64,000 bases of DNA from Pseudomonas sp. ICMP 561 (GTDB lineage Bacteria; Pseudomonadota; Gammaproteobacteria; Pseudomonadales; Pseudomonadaceae), in assembly GCF_002699985.1 (NCBI RefSeq), contig NZ_LKBT01000070.1, positions 182,658-246,657 of the forward strand, in the 5' to 3' direction. Shown piece by piece: positions 8,484-16,316 of the stretch (positions are counted from its first letter, which is position 1; every line of letters begins with the position of its first letter). The notes under the pieces are model-generated. The model had not been told where the DNA came from. It did no database searches and worked only from the letters and a program-made list of their open reading frames with translations. Position numbers and translations under genes: made by a program.

Positions 8484-9065
8484 ATGGATGAGTCGTTGCA
8501 GGCATTTGAACGGTTTGTAGCGCAATTCAATGCTTGGCCTGGCTCGCTCGGGGCCCTCACCTTTAACGCCGCCCCGGCTAATCTTCCGGCCATCGCCGAG
8601 ATGCCGCAAGCGGGCCTGATGCGCAGGTATTTCGAGCACATAGACCTCTCGGCCGACCCCATGATTGGCGCAGACTTCGGCCTGGAACTTTATGGCCCAC
8701 TGAGGCTGGAACAAGCACAGCAAGGTTGGCATGTCACAGACGATGAAGACCCTGCGTGGGGCTGGAAAGAAGGCTTCACCGTTTTCGCAGATCGCAATGG
8801 CGATGTGCTGGTTTATGACCGCCACGATGCCTGTTCTGCCATTTACGGATCGATTCAGAAAAGGTCGTTCAAGGTCGCTTCAGATATCGTTTCATTGCTC
8901 AACGCCTTACAAGCCGGGATCACGGTGCAATTGCAGGAATTCAACGATGACACCCTCGACGACGACCTGAATCCCAAACCTGCCTTTCTGGATAGAGTCA
9001 GGGACGTAGTAGGCAACGTTGAGGGCGCCGACGTGGATGGCTTTATGAAGTTCTTTTTTGAATGA
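8484..9065 (+). CDS. SMI1/KNR4 (SUKH)-like protein
   Basis: 193 residues. The core KEGFTVFADRNGDVLVYDRH with a preceding Trp-rich segment (DPAWGWK) resembles the central strands of SUKH proteins, which bind nucleases and other toxins as immunity factors. The C-terminal third is acidic and ends with VDGFMKFFFE. The SUKH match is weaker than for the next genes, so the assignment is tentative. GGGAAATAGC lies just before the ATG. It lies 63 bases after the DUF7832-like gene and 64 before the next SUKH gene. Confidence 0.55.
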   Translation: MDESLQAFERFVAQFNAWPGSLGALTFNAAPANLPAIAEMPQAGLMRRYFEHIDLSADPMIGADFGLELYGPLRLEQAQQGWHVTDDEDPAWGWKEGFTVFADRNGDVLVYDRHDACSAIYGSIQKRSFKVASDIVSLLNALQAGITVQLQEFNDDTLDDDLNPKPAFLDRVRDVVGNVEGADVDGFMKFFFE

Positions 9066-9129
9066 ACACGTGGAGTTAATCTCCTATTCAGTAGCCGCCT
9101 CAGGCTTTTAATTCAATGGGTGTACTCCA

Positions 9130-9504
9130 ATGAGCTTGCGCTACGACTACAAAAATCCGCCTGCGAGTGCCGAAGACATCGCTATGGCCATGCAGCAGTG
9201 CGATATAAAACCGGAGGCATGGATAACCGGGTTCTGGGCACAGTGCAACGGCGCGATGATCGAAGACCTTGTGCTCATTTATTCCACGGACCACATCGCT
9301 GAACGGCAAGAGACCTACGACATAGCGACGTCTTTTCCTGATCACCTGCTCATTGGTGACGACTCTGGCGGTCGCTTTGTATTACTGGAGCGCTCGGCAG
9401 AGCCTCGGTTTTACCTGCAGGACTCGGGAAATCCTTTCATCGATGACGCAGAGGTTTTTTCATCCCTTGAGGCATTGATCAAAGCTGTCGTTGAAGAGGA
9501 CTGA
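9130..9504 (+). CDS. SMI1/KNR4 (SUKH) family protein
   Basis: 124 residues, compact like single-domain SUKH proteins. PEAWITGFWAQCNGAMIEDL fits the conserved fold segment in which an aromatic precedes a strand-turn, and LLIGDDSGGRFVLLE is the typical strand-Gly-Asp-Ser-Gly-strand hairpin. Cytosolic. Members of this superfamily act as immunity proteins against contact-dependent and polymorphic toxins. The next gene starts ten bases after its stop. Confidence 0.75.
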   Translation: MSLRYDYKNPPASAEDIAMAMQQCDIKPEAWITGFWAQCNGAMIEDLVLIYSTDHIAERQETYDIATSFPDHLLIGDDSGGRFVLLERSAEPRFYLQDSGNPFIDDAEVFSSLEALIKAVVEED

Positions 9505-9514
9505 GCGTAATCAA

Positions 9515-10060
9515 ATGGAAGACATCGACCCCGTACACGACCTAATCCACCAGCCTGACTATCAGGCGCTATCCGCGCAGCAACAAAGACTGGTGATCGC
9601 CAGCTATACGCTCAGAAGTCTGCGTCTGGTCGAGATGTTTGATCGTCGTTATAACCAATGTCTGGCAGATCTTTTTTGCCACGGTTTATCGGTCTACATC
9701 GCCGGACGAGCCAGCGAGAGCAGCGACCTGCACGCAAATATCGAGGCCCACATACCTGATACTGATGAGTTCAGTGAGCAGGAAGCGAGCTATGCACAAA
9801 ACGCGTTTATCGCCCTGTTTTATCTGATAGAAGCGACAGCCACCGGCGACGCTGCTCTATTGCAGCGTAGTATCAACATGACCCTGGAAAACGTTGATTT
9901 GCTGTACTACGAGCGCGACCCTGACTACCTACAAATGGAACTGACGGCCGCAGAGCAGCATGTTCTCGCTAACTTGCTGGAGCAGGCAGCAGCCACTTCT
10001 TCGGCAGAGCCCGCCACCTTTGAATTAATCGAAGCAATGACTTCACCCCATAGGCTGTGA
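9515..10060 (+). CDS. DUF416-like protein (putative immunity)
   Basis: 181 residues from the ATG at 9515. An in-frame TTG at 9491 inside the upstream gene is also possible. The helical layout, with LRLVEMFDRRYNQCLADLF, then AHIPDTDEFSEQEASYAQNA and IALFYLIEA, parallels the DUF416 (YjaG-type) pattern of a short helix, an acidic IPxxxxF segment and an Ala/Leu-rich helix. The match is from memory and moderate. The protein is all-helical, acidic and cytosolic. It sits directly behind a SUKH gene, consistent with a cassette of unrelated immunity genes. Confidence 0.55.
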   Translation: MEDIDPVHDLIHQPDYQALSAQQQRLVIASYTLRSLRLVEMFDRRYNQCLADLFCHGLSVYIAGRASESSDLHANIEAHIPDTDEFSEQEASYAQNAFIALFYLIEATATGDAALLQRSINMTLENVDLLYYERDPDYLQMELTAAEQHVLANLLEQAAATSSAEPATFELIEAMTSPHRL

Positions 10061-10121
10061 TTGTTTTTCAACCTGATGGAATGATTAGATACCGCTGCTT
10101 GAACAGCCTGAGTGAGGCCTG

Positions 10122-10451
10122 ATGAAAACTTACAGCATTCGCGAAGTACTGCAGAATATCGCAGACATGCCTGACAGCTGGTTCTACTTGCCAGCGACTC
10201 AATGGACGCTGGACACCCGCGGCGCGTTCTCATTGGACAGCCGGGATTTCGCTCCGGATTCCACCGATTACCTGCCCCCGCAGGTGGCCAGCGAAGGTTG
10301 GGTAGCGGCACTGGAAAAGGCCATGATTGAGGACGTCATCTTCAACGCCGACCAGCAATTGACTCACGCATCGCTGGAGAACTACTTCCAGGCGTTCGAA
10401 TTCTTTTACCAAAACGATGCGTTCATGGAATTTCAGCCAGACCCGCGCTGA
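10122..10451 (+). CDS. DUF7716-like protein (putative immunity)
   Basis: 109 residues. SIREVLQNIADMPDSWFYLP, a strand TRGAFSLDSRDF, and the terminal LENYFQAFEFFYQNDAFMEF agree with the DUF7716 pattern as I remember it. The minus-strand gene at 12331-12954 carries a recognisable relative of this domain with the same SLE-Y-ALE-Y-AF-E ending. No signal peptide or membrane span. Function unknown. The family is usually met in toxin-immunity neighbourhoods. Confidence 0.65.
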   Translation: MKTYSIREVLQNIADMPDSWFYLPATQWTLDTRGAFSLDSRDFAPDSTDYLPPQVASEGWVAALEKAMIEDVIFNADQQLTHASLENYFQAFEFFYQNDAFMEFQPDPR

Positions 10452-10491
10452 TGAACGATGATCGTTAGCCATAAGCCGTCACGAGAACCCC

Positions 10492-11010
10492 ATGTCGACT
10501 TTGAACATTGAGCAGTTTCAACGGGATGTCCTGAAGGCGTCCATGAGCGCCATCGAACAGTTTCGAGCGGACTTCCCGAACGCAAAGGTCTGCGGATTCG
10601 CGCTGTATTCCGATGGCGATGCACGAACGCTGGTACCCGCCTTTAACACTCAAGACCATTTGGAACGTGTCAAAGCTGAATATCCCGAGGAATGGCAATA
10701 CCTCAAGTGGTATCCCGCCGAATGGAGCCACGAAGCCTACGCCGGGGATTACTTCAACGATCTGTGCAAAATGCTCTGGAACCTTGCCGACGCGACCACC
10801 GAGGACAATTTCGTGGCACATCGCAAACATGTATTCGAGCAATCTGTCATCGCCCTGAAAAAGCTGACAACGACCTTCGACAATGCCATTTACGTGTTTG
10901 CGGTTTCGGACTTTGAGTGCCCGGAAGACGAGATTGCCTGGGTTACCGCTCTCAACACTCCAGACCAGGCCGACGAATTCAGGACATGGATGGAGTCACC
11001 CTCCAGCTGA
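10492..11010 (+). CDS. DUF4303-like protein (putative immunity)
   Basis: 172 residues. AIEQFRADFPNAKVCGFALY followed by SDGDARTLVPAFNT, then LKWYPAEWSHEAYAGDYFND and a C-terminal segment IYVFAVSDFECPEDEIAWV reproduce the DUF4303 layout known to me: helix, FALYSDG strand, NT-box, WxPAEW-E box. DUF4303 proteins are small cytosolic proteins common in toxin-immunity clusters. It starts 40 bases after the DUF7716-like gene on the same strand. Confidence 0.75.
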   Translation: MSTLNIEQFQRDVLKASMSAIEQFRADFPNAKVCGFALYSDGDARTLVPAFNTQDHLERVKAEYPEEWQYLKWYPAEWSHEAYAGDYFNDLCKMLWNLADATTEDNFVAHRKHVFEQSVIALKKLTTTFDNAIYVFAVSDFECPEDEIAWVTALNTPDQADEFRTWMESPSS

Positions 11011-11056
11011 AACCGCGAATACCGGGATATCCAATAGTTATACAAGGACTTGAATC

Positions 11057-11647
11057 ATGAGCATCGTCGATACCTACCTCGCCGGCCTGCACAAAGCCTT
11101 ACCAGCCGAACAACTCAATGAGCTGAAACGTGCACACGGCGCTTCAGCGGCTGACCTGCAGCGGCTCACCGATCGTTATCCGTTGTGCCCGGCAAGCCTT
11201 CTTGAATTGCTCGGCCAGATCGACGGCACGCATTACCGGGATTATCCGGACGGCAGAGTCATGGTCCTGATACTGGGCTCCGATGTATTCGAGTACCCCT
11301 ACTACCTCAGTTCGGTCGATCAGATCCTTGAAGAAATTGAGACTTACACCCGAAGCATTGAACAAATTTATGCAGGCTATCTTGACGAACCCGACCTCGT
11401 CGGCCCCGGGATCGACATAACGCTGGGCATGCATGAGCGTCTGTGTTTCTCGCACTGCATGAACAATGGCGGCAGTTCCAGACTGTATATCGACTTTAAT
11501 CCAGGGCCCGGCGGCAATGTGGGTCAGGTCGTGCGCTTTCTTCACGATCCTGACAGTTACAAGGTGATTGCGCCGAGCTTCGATCAGTACCTGCAACAGT
11601 TGATTGACGATAATTACGCCTTCGTTTTCGAGGATGAAGACTACTGA
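11057..11647 (+). CDS. SMI1/KNR4 (SUKH) family protein, copy 1
   Basis: 196 residues. The N-terminal helix AADLQRLTDRYPLCPASLLE and LLGQIDGTHY are the classic SUKH entry (a helix that chooses between toxin partners, then a Gly-turn). LGSDVFEYPYYLSSVDQILE and RLYIDFNPGPGG supply the strand core. It is clearly paralogous to the next gene, with roughly two thirds of positions identical by eye. The short spacer between the two (88 bases) points to tandem duplication and divergence. AAGGACTTGA precedes the ATG. Confidence 0.85.
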   Translation: MSIVDTYLAGLHKALPAEQLNELKRAHGASAADLQRLTDRYPLCPASLLELLGQIDGTHYRDYPDGRVMVLILGSDVFEYPYYLSSVDQILEEIETYTRSIEQIYAGYLDEPDLVGPGIDITLGMHERLCFSHCMNNGGSSRLYIDFNPGPGGNVGQVVRFLHDPDSYKVIAPSFDQYLQQLIDDNYAFVFEDEDY

Positions 11648-11735
11648 CGTTTTGTAAGTCCAGGGTTTTACAGCTCAGCCTGGACGATAAACGTGGCAAC
11701 CTGAATCCAGTTTTTCTTTTTAAAGGCACCCCATC

Positions 11736-12323
11736 ATGAGCCTCGTCGAAACTTATCTTGCCGGTCTGCGCGAGGTGTTACCGGCCGAAGATCTCGATCT
11801 ACTGAAGCACGCACACGGTGCTTCTGCGGCAGACTTGCAGCGGCTCACCGAACGTTATCCGTTGTGCCCGGCTAGCCTGTTGCAACTGCTTGGCCATTTC
11901 GACGGCACGCATTGGGAATACCCGGACGACGAGTCCGTAGTACTGATGCTGGGCTCCGATCTGGCGGGTTTGCCTTACTACCTGAATTCGGTAGAAGACA
12001 TCCTTGCCGAGGCTGACGGCTTTTGTACCGAAAGCATCGACGAAATTTATGAAGGCTGGCCGGATGAGGAAGGCGAGCTGGCCGGAGAAGGCATTGATCG
12101 CACGGTGGGCATGAACGAGCGGCTTTGCTTTTCAAATTGCCTCAACAACGGGGGCACTTCCAGACTGTATATTGATTTCAATCCGTCACCGGGCGGGACA
12201 GTGGGTCAGATCATGCGCTTTCTGCATGACCCGGATAACTATGAAGTGATTGCGCCCAGCTTCGATCATTACCTGCAACTACTGATTGATTACGACTACC
12301 CGTTCATTCGCCGGGAGGCCTGA
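11736..12323 (+). CDS. SMI1/KNR4 (SUKH) family protein, copy 2
   Basis: 195 residues and a tandem paralogue of the preceding gene. AADLQRLTERYPLCPASLLQ and SRLYIDFNPSPGGTVGQ are almost unchanged, while the stretch around residues 68-112 (after DGTH, up to the GID segment) has diverged most. In this superfamily such divergence commonly reflects recognition of different toxin variants. It is the last gene of the plus-strand immunity-type run and converges with the DUF7716-like gene seven bases beyond. Confidence 0.85.
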   Translation: MSLVETYLAGLREVLPAEDLDLLKHAHGASAADLQRLTERYPLCPASLLQLLGHFDGTHWEYPDDESVVLMLGSDLAGLPYYLNSVEDILAEADGFCTESIDEIYEGWPDEEGELAGEGIDRTVGMNERLCFSNCLNNGGTSRLYIDFNPSPGGTVGQIMRFLHDPDNYEVIAPSFDHYLQLLIDYDYPFIRREA

Positions 12324-12330
12324 CGCCTGC

Positions 12331-12954
12331 TTACTGCCAGGGAAATGAGCGATGGGTCACTCGCTGCAACGGAATCGAGAGCGCGGAAAAACGCGCCTCG
12401 ATCTGCATACACTGATCGCCGTTTATGCGCTCTCCCAGACACAAGGGCAACGCCCGACATCCCGCTAGCGCACTGGCAACGTTGATTTCAAGTACCGCGC
12501 TGACCTCTCTCGCCGCGACACTCAACCGCTCAGGCGCGCATTCAGCCAGAAAAAGATCGTACTCGGCGTACAAGTCCCGCGCCAAACCAGGTTCTGCTGC
12601 CTTTGGGTCATCACCGCCGGGCACCTCCAGAAAGGCATCCCGCTCAGAGTAGTGCTCAAGGGCGATGGCGTAGTCCTCCAGGCTAGAGTGCGGCTGCTGG
12701 CGCTTCTGTACAGACAACACGTCTGCAAAAGTAGCCGCTTCCAGGCACGAGGACAGGTCATGCTGGGCGCCAAATTCCGAAACGCGACGCTCATCCTCGT
12801 CCTCATCGTCGCGCGAAACCAGGTAAAAGCGGCTATCCAGCAATGCTGTGTCGCCCTGAACGTAGACCCAGACGTATCGGTTCCATAAAGCCCGATCATC
12901 AGAGCATGCAGCAATAGCCTCGACGGTTTCGCGAAACGACTTGAGCTTGAACAT
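12331..12954 (-). CDS. DUF7716-like protein with C-terminal extension
   Basis: 207 residues from the ATG at 12954, with AAGGAG ten bases upstream. A longer upstream frame to 13044 has no ribosome site. Residues 1-120 echo the 109-residue gene at 10122: SFRETVEAIA, then WVYVQGDTALLDSRFYLVSR, then SLEDYAIALEHYSERDAFLE. The remaining 85 residues (LYAEYDLFLAECAPERLS onward) are an added domain that I do not recognise. It is transcribed against the immunity-type run. Confidence 0.6.
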   Translation of the reverse strand: MFKLKSFRETVEAIAACSDDRALWNRYVWVYVQGDTALLDSRFYLVSRDDEDEDERRVSEFGAQHDLSSCLEAATFADVLSVQKRQQPHSSLEDYAIALEHYSERDAFLEVPGGDDPKAAEPGLARDLYAEYDLFLAECAPERLSVAAREVSAVLEINVASALAGCRALPLCLGERINGDQCMQIEARFSALSIPLQRVTHRSFPWQ

Positions 12955-13178
12955 CCTGCAACGTCTCCTTGCGCGTAATGAGCGGTGACTATACCAAGGC
13001 TTCAGGAAAACGGGTCTGATGAGCAGGTCCTGAGTGCATGCCAAGAAGGGGCAATGGTATCGAACACCGAACGCCGCTGATTGTTGAATCCCGCACGGAC
13101 TTTTTCATCACATAAGTATCCAATTCCGATACAGGCACTGCCTTTTCAGAATCACACGTTCTCCGTTCAGGGATACCT

Positions 13179-13619
13179 ATGACCTTCTACATTTATCTAC
13201 TCGCATGCTGTGCTGCAGCCGCAACGGGCATCATCTTCAAACCCGGGGCCTGGTACGAGTCACTTCAAAAGCCAGGCTTCACCCCACCGAACTGGGCCTT
13301 CCCGGTGGCGTGGACGACGATCTATCTGCTGATCGCATGGGCAGGGTATCGCTTGACCCTGATCCCCGGCAGCGAGATCGTGCTCGCGCTTTGGGCTGCA
13401 CAAATAGCGCTGAACACGTTGTGGACACCGGTATTCTTTGGCGCGCACCGCATCGCCATTGCGATGGTAGTGCTTGCGCTGCTTTGGGCAGTGGTCGCCA
13501 CCATGGTCGTGATGTCTTTTCAGCTGGACATCGTTACGGGGCTCATTTTACTGCCCTATCTGGCGTGGCTCTCCGTAGCGGCAGCGCTGAATTTTTATAT
13601 TCTTCGGCACAACCGTTAA
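13179..13619 (+). CDS. tspO: TspO/MBR family tryptophan-rich sensory protein
   Basis: 146 residues with five membrane spans, the standard TspO/translocator-protein size. Diagnostic motifs are WYESLQKPGFTPPNWAFPVAW after span 1 (residues about 26-46) split by the loop that binds porphyrin, AGYRL near 56, and QIALNTLWTPVFFG near 74. Bacterial TspO proteins bind and photodegrade tetrapyrroles and influence stress responses. An inner-membrane location is expected. It is a single-gene unit with its own promoter region to the left and a strong terminator to the right. Confidence 0.93.
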   Translation: MTFYIYLLACCAAAATGIIFKPGAWYESLQKPGFTPPNWAFPVAWTTIYLLIAWAGYRLTLIPGSEIVLALWAAQIALNTLWTPVFFGAHRIAIAMVVLALLWAVVATMVVMSFQLDIVTGLILLPYLAWLSVAAALNFYILRHNR

Positions 13620-13647
13620 CGTTAATTCTGTGCGCACGGACATCACT

Positions 13648-13690
13648 AAAGAGCCCCGGTAGCCTGCAAAGCTACCGGGGCTCTTTGTTT
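13648..13690 (+). terminator. rho-independent terminator after tspO
   Basis: A stem of sixteen pairs, AAAGAGCCCCGGTAGC against GCTACCGGGGCTCTTT, has a TGCAAA loop and ends in a T-rich run. The leading AAA also gives a partial U-tract in the other direction, so it may serve the convergent RTX gene as well. Confidence 0.92.
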
Positions 13691-13711
13691 CACAAGTGCT
13701 AGAAAGAGCAG

Positions 13712-13758
13712 CTCAGGCTCTATAACTCAGCCTTTCTAACTCAGGCTCTATAACTCAG
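13712..13758. repeat. 19-bp direct repeat at the 3' end of the RTX gene
   Basis: CTCAGGCTCTATAACTCAG occurs exactly at 13712-13730 and again at 13740-13758. The second copy contains the stop codon of the RTX gene, so the end of that gene was duplicated into the spacer. Confidence 0.85.
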
Positions 13759-15779
13759 GAGAACGCCCAATCCTGCGCAGGTTCTGATTGAGCGCCCACC
13801 AACTCCACCTCTACAGATGCGGCGGCGACGCTCTGCGGCGCGAAGATTACGGTGTCTTGCAGCTCCGTCAACGGCCAGCGTTCGTCCAGGGTTAACTCAA
13901 AGCGCTGGCCCAGATCGTTGGTCTCGTAGTTCTTGAGGTAAGTGCGGCCCAACTCTGCGTTGTAACTGAGTTTAAGCGTGTCGCCAGTACCATCTCCGAA
14001 CCCGGTAAAGCCCAGTGCCGAGACATCGATGTGATCAAACCTCTTGTCGAAGTTTTCAATGACGTCGGAGAAGCTGTCCGTGGCTGTGCGGTAGCTATCG
14101 CGGATGGAGGTGTAGAGGAAGGTATCTGCGCCCTCTCCGCCGTCCAGGATGTCGCGACCGGCACCACTCTGGATAACGTCATCTCCCCCGCCGCCATTGA
14201 TATGGTCGTTACCGCCCAGTCCCTGGATTATCTCGGCGATGGCCGAGCCGTTGATCACGTCAGCGCCTGCGGTGCCTTTGATGTTCACCGGTTCGAATAC
14301 CAGGTTGTCGGTGTTCAACTGATCGAGGTAATTCCCCTCAAGCACCAGTTCGAAGCGTTGCCCTTGAGCGTTGGTTTCAAAGTTTTTCAGGTAGGTACGC
14401 GTACCCTCTGCGTTCACCTGAAGTGAAAGCGTGCCGTCCAGACCATTACCCAGGCCTGTAAAACCCATGCCAATCAGGTCGATACGATCTTGAGTCGCGT
14501 CGAAATCAACAATACGGTCACTGCCAGTAGTGGTGCCGGTACGGAAGCTGTCGCCCACCGCGTCGAACCTGAAAATGTCAGCGCCGGTGCCGCCGATCAG
14601 GACGTCCCGCCCGCCGTTACCCTGCAATACGTCATCGCCGCCCAGACCCTTTATGATTTCAGCCTGATCGTTGCCAATCAGGTTGTCCGCGCCGGTCCAG
14701 CCATCAATGTGGCGATTACCGTCCTGACTACCGAACGTAGTATCCAGAGATCCGTCAGCATTAAGGCGGGTAATAGCGTAACCAGCCTGGCCGACAACCA
14801 CGATTTTTCCGTCTTCCTGCACCGTTACGCCGCGCGCAGAGTAGCCTTCATTAGCACCCAATGCCGGGTGTACAACACCGTTGTCGCCAAAGCTGGTATC
14901 AAAGCTGCCATCCGCGTTGAGGCGCACTACCGTAGCGGCGTCGTAAGTCGTGCTGGTACCTGCAACGATGATCTTGCCATCGGGCTGCACAGTGACAGCA
15001 GATTGCCCTTGTAGCCCAAACGACTGTTCGAACACCAGGGTGCCGTTGTCAGCAAAGCTGGTGTCCAGTTCGCCGTCAGCAGAGACCCTGGCGATGCTGT
15101 AGGAGTAGTCACTCATTGCCGAGTAGTTGCCGCCGAACAGAAAGCTGCCGTCGGGTTGTACTGTCGTCGAATTGTAAACCCCGATGAATTCACCTCCACC
15201 GGTGAAGGTGAACTTGCCGTTCTCACCAAACTCAGTGGCCAGGGAACCGTCAGCGTTGAGCTTGGCCACGGCAGGGTAGTCACCCTCCATGCCCGTGATG
15301 TAGAGGGTCCCGTCCGGGTTCACCGTAATATGTCCGCCGTTGTCGGCGGGCGGGATATCGACGTCAACAACCCCCGCGCCACCAAAGGAGGTATCCGGTA
15401 CGCCGTCCTCATTGAAGCGCTGAACACGTACGCCCAACGGCCCGGCGACGGCTGACAGGATATGGCCGTCCGGCTGTACCGTCATATAGATACCCTGGTC
15501 CTGGTCTACGCTAGCCTGAACCATCACCACGCCGTCTTCTCCAAAGGTGGTGTCCAGCGTACCGTCCGTATTGAGGCGAATCACCGAATAGTTGTCGCGT
15601 GTTTCGTGCTCTTCATAAGAATCGCCCAAACGCCCCAGAACATAGGTACTGAAGCCGGCAACCAGTATCTTGCCATCCGCCTGCATGGCGACGCTGCTGG
15701 CCTTATCACCCAAGTTTGTGGGGTCTACATAAACCTGCCCAGGGGCTGTAATCACGGTATGCGTGCGTTGCTCTTCCAT
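13755..15779 (-). CDS. delta-60 repeat / RTX calcium-binding protein
   Basis: 674 residues. Residues about 20-350 contain roughly seven delta-60 repeats, each built around RLNADGSLDTTFG and VQPDGKIIVAG. Together they probably form a beta-propeller-like domain. Two RTX blocks follow: GGDDVLQGNGGRDVLIGGTG near 375 and GGNDHINGGGGDDVIQSGAG near 520. Each leads into an adhesin/serralysin-type module (FDATQDRIDLIGMGF; FDKRFDHIDVSALGF) with a matching TYLKNFETN / TYLKNYETN strand. There is no N-terminal signal peptide, and the C-terminus is hydrophobic-acidic, as in type I secretion substrates. No type I transporter is nearby. A calcium-stabilised extracellular protein is likely; its activity is unknown. 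Confidence 0.85.
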   Translation of the reverse strand: MEEQRTHTVITAPGQVYVDPTNLGDKASSVAMQADGKILVAGFSTYVLGRLGDSYEEHETRDNYSVIRLNTDGTLDTTFGEDGVVMVQASVDQDQGIYMTVQPDGHILSAVAGPLGVRVQRFNEDGVPDTSFGGAGVVDVDIPPADNGGHITVNPDGTLYITGMEGDYPAVAKLNADGSLATEFGENGKFTFTGGGEFIGVYNSTTVQPDGSFLFGGNYSAMSDYSYSIARVSADGELDTSFADNGTLVFEQSFGLQGQSAVTVQPDGKIIVAGTSTTYDAATVVRLNADGSFDTSFGDNGVVHPALGANEGYSARGVTVQEDGKIVVVGQAGYAITRLNADGSLDTTFGSQDGNRHIDGWTGADNLIGNDQAEIIKGLGGDDVLQGNGGRDVLIGGTGADIFRFDAVGDSFRTGTTTGSDRIVDFDATQDRIDLIGMGFTGLGNGLDGTLSLQVNAEGTRTYLKNFETNAQGQRFELVLEGNYLDQLNTDNLVFEPVNIKGTAGADVINGSAIAEIIQGLGGNDHINGGGGDDVIQSGAGRDILDGGEGADTFLYTSIRDSYRTATDSFSDVIENFDKRFDHIDVSALGFTGFGDGTGDTLKLSYNAELGRTYLKNYETNDLGQRFELTLDERWPLTELQDTVIFAPQSVAAASVEVELVGAQSEPAQDWAFS

Positions 15780-15951
15780 GTTGCCAATCCTTTAAACGTC
15801 ATGGGATCCACGTCAAAGTGGAGTACGGGCGCTCGCCGAGATGTCGGACGACCGAGCAAAACTCTGACCTCGAATGATGCAACATGTGCCAGAAATCTGT
15901 TCAGCAATGGATTTGGGCGGTTTTTAGGTGATGTACGGGCGATGCATTTTC

Positions 15952-16023
15952 TGTAGGAGCTGCCAAAGGCTGCGAAGCCTTTCTCCTGACACGCCGCGAT
16001 CGCAGCCTTCGGCAGCTCCTACA
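15952..16023. repeat. REPIN-like inverted repeat, type TGTAGGAGCTGCC
   Basis: TGTAGGAGCTGCCAAAGGCT is mirrored by AGCCTTCGGCAGCTCCTACA, with about 30 bases between the arms. This is a different core sequence from the CCGGCTTTAGCCGG type. The spacer 15780-16316 between the RTX gene and paoC holds this element and the next one, and no gene. Confidence 0.85.
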
Positions 16024-16048
16024 GGCCCTATGTTTGCCGCGAGGCTGG

Positions 16049-16136
16049 TAGGACCGGATTCATCCGGGAAGACGGCATTCCAGACAGCAATGATGTGGCG
16101 GATGTACCGATCTCTTCCCGAATAAATTCGGTCCTA
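16049..16136. repeat. REPIN, type ACCGGATTCATCCGGGAA
   Basis: TAGGACCGGATTCATCCGGG at the left pairs with CCCGAATAAATTCGGTCCTA at the right. This is the same arm family as the half-copies near 21575, 21892 and 38091 and the pair inside 55091-55185. Confidence 0.82.
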
Positions 16137-16316
16137 CAGACTGCATGAAGTTCACGTAGTACTGCTGAGCCCTGCTCATGGATTCATGTTGTAAAGCCCT
16201 GTTATCAGCGCAAGCCTGGTGCCATAGGCTCCAGCCATGGAAAAGTCCATCACACCTGTTTTCATTCAGTGCACCTGCGACGCAAGACGGCGGTCGATTG
16301 ACAAGGAGTAAGCCCC

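Noticed and set aside
14031-15956. Several open frames opposite the RTX gene
   Set aside because: They arise from the repetitive, stop-poor antisense of the repeat gene.
16260-16316. Possible 3' end of a lost paoB just before paoC
   Set aside because: None of the three frames over these bases gives a recognisable PaoB C-terminus.
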